Source: Chitinibacter sp046530675
Lineage (GTDB): Bacteria; Pseudomonadota; Gammaproteobacteria; Burkholderiales; Chitinibacteraceae
DNA: 64,000 nucleotides
NCBI RefSeq assembly: GCF_046530675.1
Contig: NZ_CP172558.1
Coordinates: 868,001 to 932,000 of the forward strand
Direction of reading: 5' to 3'
The position numbers and the translations under genes are program-made. Positions within the stretch are counted from its first letter, which is position 1. Every line of letters begins with the position of its first letter. The notes below the pieces were generated by a model, which worked only from the letters and a program-made list of their open reading frames with translations, made no database searches and was not told the DNA's origin. Below are positions 35,511 to 44,631 of the stretch, piece after piece.

Positions 35511-35569
35511 CATCAAGAAGGGGCAATGTTCTCAATACGTGTTGATCCTAACCCAGCTGGTGGATCTAG

Positions 35570-35735
35570 GGCTTGAAATCCCCTCTCACCCATCGCCGAG
35601 GGAGTGGAGCGAGACAAACAGCTTTGCCGTTTGGCTCGCGACCGACCGAGGGAAGCCCGGAGGGCCGCAGGTGGGGGTCGCCTTTCTTTGCTTACTTTCT
35701 TTGGCGAAGCAAAGAAAGTGAGTCCCCGTCGCGGA
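35570..35735. repeat. Dispersed repeat with CTTTCTTTGC hairpin (intact copy)
   Basis: Contains a 12-bp perfect stem (CTTTCTTTGCTT at 35682-35693 and its complement at 35707-35718). The same sequence context, GCAG.TG.GGGGTCG followed by CCTTTCTTTGCT, is found at 60.9/62.3 kb, where it is split by the IS element. No gene. This copy defines the empty target site at 35680/35681. Confidence 0.8.
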
Positions 35736-35803
35736 TTGCGACTGTAAAACACCGCGCCGAAGGTGCTAAAAACTATCAACACGAAATAAGAACATCGCTC
35801 AAG

Positions 35804-35830
35804 AAGGACGCTGCGGCGTCCTTTTTTATT
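35804..35830 (+). terminator. Intrinsic terminator
   Basis: GGACGC/GCGTCC stem, TGCG loop, then TTTTTT on the plus strand. It may end transcription from the gene at 35081, or protect against read-through into the convergent nucleosidase gene. Confidence 0.8.
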
Positions 35831-35833
35831 TGT

Positions 35834-36445
35834 TCAGTTTCCTGAGTCGGCGGTTTGCTGCAAATGGGCAATGACCTTGTTCAAGCCCAACGTCAATTGC
35901 CGGATCGAACCGATAAAATCCCAATCCTCACCGTCAATTTTGACTTGATTGGAAATGGCTCTGACTTCCAGGAAACGCTGCTGTTCGGCCAGGCAAACCT
36001 GAAAAAACGCCGCGCCTTCCATATTTTCAATATCAATATGTCGCGTTGAAACAAATGGTGCCATTGCGGCATTCAATGAATTGCTGCTCGCCAGCGGCAG
36101 CGGTGCATCATCAGGCAGATGCGGGCAATCCCATTGCCGCACGGCAGTAAAATCCATTGCCAGATCCAGATCAGCCAGATGCGTAAACCCGCTCGGCGTA
36201 AAAAAGCCCAGATCAGCCTCGCGCTCGCTGCTGACCAAGACCGTATCGCCGATTTTAAACGCCGAATCCGGATAAACCCCGGCAATGCCCCCCATCAGCA
36301 ACCAGTCGGGTTGGTGGCGAGCAATGATTTTGCTAGTCTGATAGGCTGCCGTCGTCAAACCCACGCCACAAAATTCAACAATAACATCAGGATGATCAAA
36401 AAATTGGGCTTCGGTACGGCTGGGAAAAACAACGACGATTTTCAT
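35834..36445 (-). CDS. Phosphorylase-family nucleosidase, futalosine-hydrolase-like
   Basis: 203 residues from the ATG at 36445 (MKIVVVFPSRTEAQFF). Family signs are GVGLTTAAYQTSKII, LLMGGIAGVYPDSAFKIGDTVLV, the ADLGFFTPSGF segment shared with MqnB, and the substrate-binding NMEGAAFF with a downstream aspartate (VKIDGEDWDF). Futalosine hydrolase works in the alternative menaquinone route; MTA/SAH nucleosidase is the main alternative. No other mqn gene is in the window, so the pathway link is inference. Confidence 0.7.
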   Translation of the reverse strand: MKIVVVFPSRTEAQFFDHPDVIVEFCGVGLTTAAYQTSKIIARHQPDWLLMGGIAGVYPDSAFKIGDTVLVSSEREADLGFFTPSGFTHLADLDLAMDFTAVRQWDCPHLPDDAPLPLASSNSLNAAMAPFVSTRHIDIENMEGAAFFQVCLAEQQRFLEVRAISNQVKIDGEDWDFIGSIRQLTLGLNKVIAHLQQTADSGN

Positions 36446-36568
36446 CTGGAGCGCAGCTTGGGAAAAAGCCGATTGTAACCGCATCAGATAACGATCCAAA
36501 ACAAAAGCCACCGCATACATTCGGTGGCTTTTGTAATTTAACTGGTAATCAGCGAGATTGAGGCTTGG

Positions 36569-36877
36569 CTAACTAATCGTTTTCTTGTTCGCAATCCGGG
36601 TCAGTGCCAGCAGCACAGCCGACGGGGTATCGCTCTCTTCCAATGCTTCACGAATCCGGTTAAACGCCGCCGCGGCATCGGCAGGATATTTGCCGAACGA
36701 AACCACATTGCTGTGCTTCCAGCCCGCAGCCTGCATCACTTCATTGCGAAACTTCGGCCCTTCCAGCGGATTAGTGCCTGGTACCATTTGCAACAGGGCA
36801 CGCTCGATTAGAACATGCGGAAAAGGCGTGGCAGAAAGCGTTGTGAAATGTTCTGGTTTTACTTCGTCAAATTGCAT
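36569..36877 (-). CDS. Hypothetical protein, 102 aa
   Basis: Starts MQFDEVKPEHFTTLSATPFP with GAGGTG 7 bases upstream. No family recognised. The central part reads GPKFRNEVMQAAGWKHSNVVSFGKYPADAA, with a helical C-terminus. No signal peptide or membrane segment. It lies between the nucleosidase gene and rlmF, all on the minus strand. Confidence 0.65.
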   Translation of the reverse strand: MQFDEVKPEHFTTLSATPFPHVLIERALLQMVPGTNPLEGPKFRNEVMQAAGWKHSNVVSFGKYPADAAAAFNRIREALEESDTPSAVLLALTRIANKKTIS

Positions 36878-36976
36878 TATGGCACCTCGAGAAAATAATC
36901 TGGCTTTCTGTATCTAAGCCCATCCCCAACCTTTTTGCCAGTGCAAAAAGCTGAAATCTCGGAAAGATTTTGCGTT

Positions 36977-37912
36977 TCAGGAAAAACGCCACGCGACAAT
37001 CCGGCTCACTTTTTGTCCCTGCGCCATAGTCAGAGTTTGCACTTCGCAGGCTGCAAGCGTTTTAAGCGCACGGTAAATCGCCGGCAGATTTTCACTTTTT
37101 GAAACCAGCGTCGTAAACCAGCCGACTTGCGCAGCAAAATCGGCGCTTTCGGCAATCATCCGGCCAATAAAGCGGCTCTCGCCGCCCTCGCACCACAGCT
37201 CGTTATGCTGTCCGGCAAAATTCAGTCTGGGCTGTTTGTCATTTCCCCGCGCCAGACCCAGATTACGCAGCTTGCGGTTCGACCCTGCTGCTGCATCGGC
37301 TTGGGAGGCATGAAAAGGCGGGTTGCACAGCGTAAAGTCAAAATAGTCATCACTTTGAATCACACCGTGAAAAATTTGCTGCGGCTTTGCCTGCAAACGC
37401 GTTTCCAGTCCACCGGCCAAAACAGGATTATGGGCAAAAATCTGTGCCGCATTAGCTAATGAAACCGGATCAATATCCGAGCCGACAAAAGACCAGCCAT
37501 AACTGGCTCTGCCCAGTATCGGATAAATCGCATTCGCTCCGACGCCGATATCCAGCCCGCGTACCGCATTGCCACGCGGAATTTTCCCCTGTCCTGCCAG
37601 TAAATCGGCAAGGGTATGCACGTAGTCAGCACGCCCAGGAATGGGCGGGCAGAGATACCCCTCTGGTGTACCCCATTGCTCGATGCCGTAAAAATGCTTC
37701 AGCAAGGCACGGTTCAGCGCTTTGACTGCCTGCGGGTTGGCAAAATCAATGCTGTCGTCACCGTAGGCATTTTTCGCAACAAAGGCAGAGAGCTCGCCAC
37801 TGGCAGCAATCAGCGCGGCAAAATCATATCGCCCCCGATGCAGATTGCGCGGGTGCAGTCCGGCTTTTGCTGCCGGTTTGGGTGCAGGAGATTTTCTGGC
37901 AGGTTTGGGCAT
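36977..37912 (-). CDS. rlmF: 23S rRNA (adenine(1618)-N(6))-methyltransferase
   Basis: 311 residues. After a basic, alanine/proline-rich N-terminal tail come GLHPRNLHRGRYDFAALI, the conserved GYLCPPIPGRADYVHTLADL, the SAM site VRGLDIGVGANAIYPILG, and the catalytic NPPF motif in FTLCNPPFHAS. This is the RlmF signature, which methylates A1618 in 23S rRNA. Normal length. It is divergent from the CorA-like gene. Confidence 0.94.
   Translation of the reverse strand: MPKPARKSPAPKPAAKAGLHPRNLHRGRYDFAALIAASGELSAFVAKNAYGDDSIDFANPQAVKALNRALLKHFYGIEQWGTPEGYLCPPIPGRADYVHTLADLLAGQGKIPRGNAVRGLDIGVGANAIYPILGRASYGWSFVGSDIDPVSLANAAQIFAHNPVLAGGLETRLQAKPQQIFHGVIQSDDYFDFTLCNPPFHASQADAAAGSNRKLRNLGLARGNDKQPRLNFAGQHNELWCEGGESRFIGRMIAESADFAAQVGWFTTLVSKSENLPAIYRALKTLAACEVQTLTMAQGQKVSRIVAWRFS
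37613..37659. other. Chance 47-bp spaced GGTAT/ATACC inside rlmF
   Basis: GGTATGC and AGATACC lie 47 bp apart, but the stretch encodes the conserved RlmF motif around CPPIPGRADY. It is listed only to show the background rate of the spacing; it should not be counted as an element. Confidence 0.2.
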
Positions 37913-38073
37913 GGCATCGACAATCCGGAACAGGGCAAAACCCGAACCAAGTAAAACGAATCGGCCACAGTAACAGATATTCGGACTGCGCTAAACCCGG
38001 CGCATTGAGCTCAGCAGCGCTTCGCCTGCCGCATGGGCTAAACTATCACAACGACCTCGCTGGAAACATCATC

Positions 38074-39714
38074 ATGACCGATCCCATCGTCCGCCATTTT
38101 CGCCAGATTCTGATCTGGCCTTTGCAACTGATGCCGCTGGCGCACGGCCAGATGGGTCGACACTGGGAATCGATGCAGCAAATGGTCAAAGCGCCCGGCT
38201 CGCCGTGGGAAGAACGCACCAGCGAGTTTGATTGCTCGCCCGAAGCATTTCAGGAGCGGCATTACCGCGAATTTGTCACTTTCCTGCCGTATGTGCAGCG
38301 CTTTCTCTATGGCGAAGGCGTCAGTGAAGCGGCTGATGCAGCGTCCTGGGGTCATTCGCCACTGCATGTTTTTCGGCGTAACGACATCAAATCGGTTCGC
38401 ATGATGTACAAGGACGGCGTTGAATGCGATTTCCGCGTCGCGCATATCGATCTGTATTTCTTCTTTGATATTGATGTCGCGATACTGGCGTTTGAAATCA
38501 TGGCCGACGATCTGCCGATGCGCCGCGTGCAAGATACAATGTTCCGCATGGGGCGCGCTTTTCCGGCGCAATGGGACGAAGACGAACATGCGACCAATTG
38601 CCCGACCCGGATACAGTGGCTCGCAGCCGATGGCGCGGTGCTGTGCGAATCGGACTATGAAAACCGCCAAGCCTTTCTGGCGCACGTTGGCGAATTTCGT
38701 TCGACGCGCATGGCGGCGCACTGGGATTTTCTGCTCAATCCGCTGGTGCCGCATCATTCGGACTCTGCTGGCGCAATTCGTTATCGCCAGCTCGAATATC
38801 ACCGCATGCCGTTGATGGCTTATCTGTCGTTCGACGATCCCTTTGTACTGCAAAATGAAGATTTTTATCGCCTCGGCATGGTCACCAAACCCGGCGACGG
38901 CGATGCGCTGCCGTATTCGCCCAAAGTGTTTGACGACTTCGAGCGGCAGTGCTGCTACGACCGCTTCTGGGTTCCCGAGCGGCAACACCCGGCCACGTCG
39001 ACCCGGCTGATGTGCAACGGCCATGCTTTTGTGCTGGTCGGCATGCACGGCAGCACTTTTTTCTCCGACGCACAGACCGGAGCGCTCGGTCAGTTCCGTC
39101 ACCAGCATTTTCTGCTGACGATGATCGCGCATTTTCACAAAGCGGCTTTACTGCTGTTTCGCGAGCGGCTGGCGGTCGCGATGTCTCAACTCAATATCCG
39201 CAACAGTCTTTCGGTGCAGCTGTTCAAGCGTGAAATCCGCCAGTGCCTCGAAGGTTTTTTGCGCTTTAACCAGCGCTACTGGTTCCGCGAAGTGTCAAAT
39301 CAGGTGCTGACCGATCAGTTATTCCAGATGTTGCGTCGCCATCTGGATACCGAAAGCCTGTTCGAAGAAGTCCGCGAATCCGTTCACAGCATGAACCAGT
39401 ATCTGGAAAACGACGACTTGCGGCGTCAGGCAGACACCGTCGTGCGGCTGACCGTCGTGACGATTCTGGGCATGATAGGCACGACCGTCACCGGCTTTTT
39501 GGGAATGAATCTATTTGATTACACCGGCCAACTACCGGGAATTAAATTTGCCATTTTCATGCTGGCCTTGCTCCCGATCATTATGTTGACGATGCTGACC
39601 GTCGCCAAATCGCGCCAGCTTTCCGAATTTCTCGACGGCATTGCCGATCAGCGACTGCGCTGGCCGGGCAAATTACTGTTACTCGGCAAAGTATTTACCC
39701 GGAAAAGAAAGTAG
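38074..39714 (+). CDS. CorA-like membrane protein with large N-terminal domain
   Basis: 546 residues from the ATG at 38074. The C-terminus has the CorA layout: a long helix (about residues 380-470), then two membrane helices with the selectivity motif GMN in TVTGFLGMNLFDYTGQLPG, and a basic end KVFTRKRK. The N-terminal soluble domain (about 370 residues) is longer than in standard CorA of about 320 residues total, and includes FDIDVAILAFEIMADDLP and FVLQNEDFYRLGMV. It is probably a divalent-cation channel or a related member. The 47-bp element begins directly after the stop. Confidence 0.82.
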   Translation: MTDPIVRHFRQILIWPLQLMPLAHGQMGRHWESMQQMVKAPGSPWEERTSEFDCSPEAFQERHYREFVTFLPYVQRFLYGEGVSEAADAASWGHSPLHVFRRNDIKSVRMMYKDGVECDFRVAHIDLYFFFDIDVAILAFEIMADDLPMRRVQDTMFRMGRAFPAQWDEDEHATNCPTRIQWLAADGAVLCESDYENRQAFLAHVGEFRSTRMAAHWDFLLNPLVPHHSDSAGAIRYRQLEYHRMPLMAYLSFDDPFVLQNEDFYRLGMVTKPGDGDALPYSPKVFDDFERQCCYDRFWVPERQHPATSTRLMCNGHAFVLVGMHGSTFFSDAQTGALGQFRHQHFLLTMIAHFHKAALLLFRERLAVAMSQLNIRNSLSVQLFKREIRQCLEGFLRFNQRYWFREVSNQVLTDQLFQMLRRHLDTESLFEEVRESVHSMNQYLENDDLRRQADTVVRLTVVTILGMIGTTVTGFLGMNLFDYTGQLPGIKFAIFMLALLPIIMLTMLTVAKSRQLSEFLDGIADQRLRWPGKLLLLGKVFTRKRK

Positions 39715-39761
39715 GGTATTTCAACACAAGCCATACATCCATTGATCCAAATCGACATACC
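39715..39761. repeat. 47-bp palindromic element, copy 5
   Basis: Begins GGTATTTCAA and ends ACATACC, exactly 47 bp with inner AAGCCAT. It starts on the base after the CorA-like stop codon and abuts a terminator hairpin. Confidence 0.82.
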
Positions 39762-39762
39762 C

Positions 39763-39793
39763 ACCAGACCGGCCAAAGCCGGTCTGGTTTTTT
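39763..39793 (+). terminator. Intrinsic terminator after the CorA-like gene
   Basis: An 11-bp stem (ACCAGACCGGC with GCCGGTCTGGT) and six T. It follows the 47-bp element with no space. Confidence 0.88.
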
Positions 39794-39917
39794 GATTTCA
39801 GGTAAAAATTGCCTCCGCCCCGTTATACGGTTCGATCTTGCCGCAAATCACACACATCCGGCGCTTGGGCTGCTAGACTTGCCGACTATTTGATTTGCGA
39901 ACCACAAGGGTAGAAAA

Positions 39918-41213
39918 ATGAGCAGCACGCGTGTTTTGACTGGCATCACGACTTCGGGAACACCGCATCTGGGCAACTACGTCGGCGCGATACGTCCGGC
40001 GATTGCTGCCAGCCAGTCGAACGACACGGATTGTTTCTTTTTCATGGCCGATTACCACGCGCTGATCAAGTGCGATGACCCGGCACGGATCGAACGCTCG
40101 CGCCTCGAAATCGCCGCCACCTGGCTCGCCGCCGGGCTAGACCCGGAACGCGTGACGTTCTATCGCCAGTCCGACGTACCCGAAGTCACCGAGTTGAACT
40201 GGCTGCTGACCTGCGTCACCGCCAAGGGCCAGATGAACCGCGCACACGCTTACAAAGCCAGCACCGATATCAACGAAGCCGCAGGGGAAGATCCGGATCA
40301 TGGCGTGACGATGGGGCTGTTCTGCTACCCGATTCTGATGGCCGCCGATATTTTGCTGTTTAACCCGCATAAAGTGCCGGTCGGACGCGACCAGATCCAG
40401 CATATCGAAATGGCGCGCGACGTTGCCGCGCGTTTCAACCATCTGTTTGGCGCTGGCAAAGAGCTGTTTGTCCTGCCCGAAGCGCACATCGAAGAGCACG
40501 TTGCCACGCTGCCCGGTCTTGATGGCAGAAAAATGAGCAAATCGTACGACAACACGATTCCACTGTTTGAAGGCGGCAGCAAGGCACTAAAAGACGCGAT
40601 TGCGCGCATCGTGACCAACAGCCTGCTGCCGGGCGAGCCGAAAGATCCGGAATGCCATCTGGTCACGATTTACGAAGCTTTTGCGACGCCGGAACAGGCC
40701 GCGAAGTTCAAGGCTGATCTCGTCGCAGGTCTAGGCTGGGGCGATGCGAAAAAACAATTGCTCGAACTGATCGAAAGCCAGATCGGCCCGATGCGTGAAC
40801 GCTACGCCGAGTTGATGGCGCACCCGGAACGCATCGAAGAATTGCTGCAGATTGGCGCGGCCAAAGCGCGTGCAGTCGCAGCGCCGCTGCTGAAAGAAGT
40901 GCGCGAAGCTGTCGGCCTGCGCCGCATGAATGCAATCCCGCAAGTGAAAGAAAAAGCCGTGAAAGTGGCACTACCGACTTTCAAGCAATTCCGTCTGGCC
41001 GATGGTCAGTTTTATTTTAATTTCAGCGACGCCGCTGGCCGCCTACTGCTCGAAAGCCAGGGCTTTGCTTCGGGCAAGGACGCGGGCCAGTGGGTTGGCA
41101 AGCTGAAAAAAGAAGGTATCGCCGCGCTGGGCAATGACGCACCAGTGAAACTGGTCGCTGACATCAGCCACGCCGAAATTGCCGCCGCATTGCAGGCGCT
41201 CAATGTCGACTAA
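39918..41213 (+). CDS. trpS: Tryptophanyl-tRNA synthetase (long form)
   Basis: 431 residues. The class I HIGH-like motif is TPHLGNYVGA and the KMSKS motif is GRKMSKSYDN. The core ends at about residue 340, followed by an extra domain of about 85 residues (TFKQFRLADGQFYFNFSDAAGRLLLESQGFAS...) found in a long TrpS form seen in betaproteobacteria and others. It charges tRNA-Trp. Single gene. Confidence 0.96.
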   Translation: MSSTRVLTGITTSGTPHLGNYVGAIRPAIAASQSNDTDCFFFMADYHALIKCDDPARIERSRLEIAATWLAAGLDPERVTFYRQSDVPEVTELNWLLTCVTAKGQMNRAHAYKASTDINEAAGEDPDHGVTMGLFCYPILMAADILLFNPHKVPVGRDQIQHIEMARDVAARFNHLFGAGKELFVLPEAHIEEHVATLPGLDGRKMSKSYDNTIPLFEGGSKALKDAIARIVTNSLLPGEPKDPECHLVTIYEAFATPEQAAKFKADLVAGLGWGDAKKQLLELIESQIGPMRERYAELMAHPERIEELLQIGAAKARAVAAPLLKEVREAVGLRRMNAIPQVKEKAVKVALPTFKQFRLADGQFYFNFSDAAGRLLLESQGFASGKDAGQWVGKLKKEGIAALGNDAPVKLVADISHAEIAAALQALNVD

Positions 41214-41265
41214 ATGCCATGACAATGTATTAAGATGTTCCTGTTGATTAGCCCGGCGAGCGAGT

Positions 41266-42012
41266 ATGCGAGTCTTACTGCACACCTTTAAACTGAGCAT
41301 TCTGCTCGCAGCCAGCTCGACAACGCTGGCCGCGCCGGCGATCCGCGTCGCACTCGGCGAAAACAAGCCGCCTTATATCATGCAGGAAGCGCACGCCGGT
41401 ATTGAATATGAGCTGATCACCACCACGCTCAAACGCGCCGGATTCCAGGTCGAAGCGCAGCATATGCCCAATAAACGCGCTTTGAATCTGTTTGCCAGCG
41501 GCAAAATTGACGCAACCATCGTCGCCGATGGTGCCATCGTTTCCGAGCCATATATTGCTTACAAAAACATGGCGGTCACTTTGTGCGAGAAAAATATCCG
41601 GCTCGAGCACGTCAATGACCTGAGGCAATATCAGGTCGCCACATTTCACAATGCCAGCCAGTTGCTGGGGACTGATTTTGCCCGTGCCGTCGCCGATGAT
41701 TCACGCTATAGCGAAGTCAGCCCGCAATACCTGCTCAACCGCATGCTCGCAGCAGGGCGGATTCAGGTCGCCATCAGCGATATCAATATTTTCAAGCATT
41801 TTAATCAGGCCCTTGATTCACAAGAGCGTCGTACGCTGTGTCCGTATGCCCTGTTTAGCCCAACCCGTTACCGGCTGGCTTTTCGCAATAGCGCGAACCG
41901 TGACCGCTTCAATACCGCTTTGCACGAACTGCGTGAAGCCGGTTTTTACGAACAGTTAGCCCAGAAATATGCCTTGCTGCTTGAGAACGAACGACCTTAT
42001 TTCAAACCATAA
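41266..42012 (+). CDS. Periplasmic solute-binding protein, family 3 type
   Basis: 248 residues with a signal peptide (cleaved after TTLAA). The fold signs are AIRVALGENKPPYIM, then YELITTTLKRAGFQVE, then LFASGKIDATI, as in amino-acid-type binding proteins. There is no ABC permease or ATPase gene nearby, and the motif for tight amino-acid binding is not clear, so it may be an orphan sensor or lack binding function. A 47-bp element begins 6 bases after the stop. Confidence 0.8.
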   Translation: MRVLLHTFKLSILLAASSTTLAAPAIRVALGENKPPYIMQEAHAGIEYELITTTLKRAGFQVEAQHMPNKRALNLFASGKIDATIVADGAIVSEPYIAYKNMAVTLCEKNIRLEHVNDLRQYQVATFHNASQLLGTDFARAVADDSRYSEVSPQYLLNRMLAAGRIQVAISDINIFKHFNQALDSQERRTLCPYALFSPTRYRLAFRNSANRDRFNTALHELREAGFYEQLAQKYALLLENERPYFKP

Positions 42013-42018
42013 TCAAAC

Positions 42019-42065
42019 AGTATATTGATACAAGCCAATGAAAATAAAGGCCACAGCCATATACC
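42019..42065. repeat. 47-bp palindromic element, copy 6
   Basis: Begins AGTATATTGA and ends ATATACC, exactly 47 bp with inner AAGCCAAT. It starts 6 bases after the binding-protein stop and lies upstream of ahpC. Confidence 0.82.
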
Positions 42066-42199
42066 CAAAGGCCATCATTGATCGATTGATTTTAGCTAAC
42101 TAAGCAATTAAAACATCCAATTTTATCTATCATAAATTCGGGTCTATGATCCGACCTGTCCCTGCAACACATCTCTCAAATCAAAGGAGTTACACCAAG

Positions 42200-42763
42200 A
42201 TGGCGATTATCAATACCAAGGTCAAACCATTCAAAGCCACTGCTTACCATAACGGCAAATTTGTTGATATCACCGAAGAGTCATTGAAAGGCGAATGGTC
42301 GGTATTTTTCTTCTACCCGGCTGACTTCACTTTCGTTTGCCCGACCGAACTGGGCGACCTGGCTGATACTTATGCCGAATTCCAGAAACTGGACGTAGAA
42401 ATCTACTCGGTTTCAACTGACACCCACTTTGTTCACAAAGCATGGGCTGACGCGTCTGACACCATCGCCAAAATCAAATACCCAATGATCGGCGACCCAA
42501 CTGGCACGATTACTCGCAACTTCGACGTGATGATCGAAGAAGAAGGCCTGCCACTGCGCGGTACATTCGTTATCAATCCGGAAGGCGAAATCAAGATCGC
42601 TGAAATTCACGATCTGGGCATTGGCCGCGACGCCAAAGAATTGCTGCGTAAAGTGCAAGCTGCACAGCACGTAGCGAACAACCCAGGCGAAGTTTGCCCA
42701 GCCAAATGGACACCAGGCGAAGCAACACTGACGCCATCGCTGGATCTGATCGGCAAGATCTAA
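42200..42763 (+). CDS. ahpC: Alkyl hydroperoxide reductase peroxiredoxin subunit
   Basis: 187 residues from the ATG at 42200, with AAAGGAG ideally spaced. The peroxidatic cysteine C47 is in ADFTFVCPTELG and the resolving cysteine C166 in GEVCPAKW. It is a typical 2-Cys peroxiredoxin of the AhpC type and reduces H2O2 and organic peroxides with AhpF as electron donor. It is followed by ahpF after about 200 bases that hold a 47-bp element. An OxyR site could be expected upstream, but none was convincing. Confidence 0.97.
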   Translation: MAIINTKVKPFKATAYHNGKFVDITEESLKGEWSVFFFYPADFTFVCPTELGDLADTYAEFQKLDVEIYSVSTDTHFVHKAWADASDTIAKIKYPMIGDPTGTITRNFDVMIEEEGLPLRGTFVINPEGEIKIAEIHDLGIGRDAKELLRKVQAAQHVANNPGEVCPAKWTPGEATLTPSLDLIGKI

Positions 42764-42866
42764 GCTACCACCGTCTCACCCGGGGCAGCGCTGCCTGCCC
42801 CTTCCTTGCCGCTTCAGCGGCAAGGATTTCAGTGATTAGCCAGCTCGTTTGCCCAATACATGGCAA

Positions 42867-42913
42867 GGTATATTGACTCAGACTAGGCCAGCAAATGGCT
42901 TTACCAATATACC
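42867..42913. repeat. 47-bp palindromic element, copy 7
   Basis: Begins GGTATATTGA and ends ATATACC, exactly 47 bp. It lies between ahpC and ahpF, 104 bases after the ahpC stop and 52 bases before the ahpF start. Confidence 0.85.
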
Positions 42914-42964
42914 TACATGAATGGCTGATCAGTGAAATCCCGAAATTTTCCCGGAGTAATACCC

Positions 42965-44515
42965 ATGCTTGATGCCAACATCACAGCCCAGCTATCGGCT
43001 TATCTGGAAAAACTGCAATACCCGATCGAACTGATCGCTTCGCTCGACGACAGCAAAGCCGCGAGTGAAATCCGTACCCTGCTCGGCGAAATTGCCGCGC
43101 TGAACAGCAAAATCAGCGTGCGTCACGATGGGGACAACAACCGTAAACCGTCGTTTGCCATCGCCAAACAGGGCGAAAAGCCGCGAGTCAGCTTTGCCGG
43201 CATTCCACTCGGCCATGAATTCACGTCCCTGGTATTGGCGCTGCTGCAAACCGGCGGCCACCCGCCGCGTGTTGACGATGCAACGATTGCGACAATCAAG
43301 GCTTTGCAAGGCTCGTTTGAATTTACGACTTTTGTCTCGCTCTCTTGCCACAACTGCCCGGATGTCGTGCAAGCGCTCAATCTGCTGTCGATTCTGAATC
43401 CGAATATCCGCCATGAAATGGTCGATGGTTCGCTCTATCAGGCCGAAGTCGCCGAGCGCCAGATCATGGCGGTGCCGACCGTGCTGCTGAACGGTGAGCC
43501 ATTCGGTCAGGGCAGAATGACGCTTGAAGAAATCATCGCCAAAATCGACACCGGCAGCGCTGATCGCCAGGCCGAGGAAATCAATACCAAAGCACCATTC
43601 GACGTGCTCGTCGTCGGTGGCGGGCCAGCCGGTGCGGCGGCAGCGATTTATGCTGCGCGCAAAGGCATTAACACCGGCGTCATTGCCGAGCGTTTTGGCG
43701 GGCAAGTGCTCGATACGATGGGCATAGAAAACTTCATTTCGGTCAGCCACACCGAAGGGCCGAAACTGGCTGCCGCGCTGGAAAGCCATGTGCGTGAATA
43801 TGAAGTCGACATCATGAATTTGCAGCGCGCCGAGAAACTCGTTACGAACGATGGCTTGATCGAAGTGCAGCTCGCCAGCGGTGCCACCGTCAAAAGCCGC
43901 AGCGTGATTATTTCTACCGGCGCACGCTGGCGTGAAATGAATGTGCCGGGCGAGCAGGAATATCGCGGTCGTGGCGTCGCGTACTGCCCGCATTGCGACG
44001 GCCCACTGTTCAAGGGCAAGCGCGTTGCAGTGATCGGCGGCGGCAATTCGGGCGTTGAAGCAGCGATTGATCTGGCCGGCATCGTTGCGCATGTCACGCT
44101 GCTCGAATATGGCAACGCGCTGCGCGCCGACGCCGTGCTGCAGACCAAGTTACGCAGCCTGCCTAATGTCACGGTCATCATGAATGCCCAGACCACTGAC
44201 GTGCTCGGCGACGGCAACAAAGTCAACGCGCTGGCGTATCTTGAGCACACCAGTGGCGACTCGCACCGGATCGAACTCGAAGGTGTGTTTGTCCAGATCG
44301 GTCTGTTACCGAATACCGATTGGCTTAAAGGTACCTTGAATTTAAGCCGCCACGGCGAAATCGAAGTCGATAGCCACGGCCGCACGTCGATTCCCGGCGT
44401 CTTTGCAGCAGGTGACGCGACGACGACCCCATTCAAACAGATCATTATCGCGATGGGTGAAGGATCAAAAGCCTCACTGGCAGCCTTTGATTATCTGATT
44501 CGCAGCGGGCAATAA
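42965..44515 (+). CDS. ahpF: Alkyl hydroperoxide reductase flavoprotein subunit
   Basis: 516 residues from the ATG at 42965 with GGAG 8 bases upstream. The N-terminal tandem thioredoxin-fold domain has the CxxC pair C128/C131 (SLSCHNCPDV). The FAD/NADH thioredoxin-reductase domain starts near residue 210 with VVGGGPAGAAAAIYAARKG and contains the second redox pair in AYCPHCDGPL. It passes electrons from NADH to AhpC. Domain order and length are standard. Confidence 0.97.
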   Translation: MLDANITAQLSAYLEKLQYPIELIASLDDSKAASEIRTLLGEIAALNSKISVRHDGDNNRKPSFAIAKQGEKPRVSFAGIPLGHEFTSLVLALLQTGGHPPRVDDATIATIKALQGSFEFTTFVSLSCHNCPDVVQALNLLSILNPNIRHEMVDGSLYQAEVAERQIMAVPTVLLNGEPFGQGRMTLEEIIAKIDTGSADRQAEEINTKAPFDVLVVGGGPAGAAAAIYAARKGINTGVIAERFGGQVLDTMGIENFISVSHTEGPKLAAALESHVREYEVDIMNLQRAEKLVTNDGLIEVQLASGATVKSRSVIISTGARWREMNVPGEQEYRGRGVAYCPHCDGPLFKGKRVAVIGGGNSGVEAAIDLAGIVAHVTLLEYGNALRADAVLQTKLRSLPNVTVIMNAQTTDVLGDGNKVNALAYLEHTSGDSHRIELEGVFVQIGLLPNTDWLKGTLNLSRHGEIEVDSHGRTSIPGVFAAGDATTTPFKQIIIAMGEGSKASLAAFDYLIRSGQ

Positions 44516-44533
44516 TTCAAATATACCCTTAAG

Positions 44534-44580
44534 GGTATCTCCTTAAAAAACAGCATGAATCTTGGTTTCATGCCCATACC
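44534..44580. repeat. 47-bp palindromic element, copy 8
   Basis: Begins GGTATCTCCT and ends CCATACC, exactly 47 bp. It starts 18 bases after the ahpF stop. Just before it, ATACCCTTAAGGGTAT makes an extra 16-bp palindrome that uses its first bases. Confidence 0.75.
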
Positions 44581-44584
44581 CAAC

Positions 44585-44614
44585 AAAAAAGCCGTTCAAT
44601 CGAACGGCTTTTTT
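44585..44614 (+). terminator. Bidirectional terminator after ahpF
   Basis: GCCGTTC/GAACGGC stem, AATC loop, flanked by six A and six T. It serves ahpF on the plus strand and the convergent 44632 gene on the minus strand. Confidence 0.9.
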
Positions 44615-44631
44615 CATTCTGCGAGGCCAGA

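Noticed and set aside
37613..37659. GGTAT and ATACC exactly 47 bp apart in rlmF
   Set aside because: The bases encode a conserved RlmF motif, so the match is chance; it is useful as a warning that coding-region hits should not be counted.
42030..42190. OxyR binding site upstream of ahpC
   Set aside because: Some ATxG...CTA-like pieces exist, but no tandem match to the spaced OxyR pattern could be made without forcing it.
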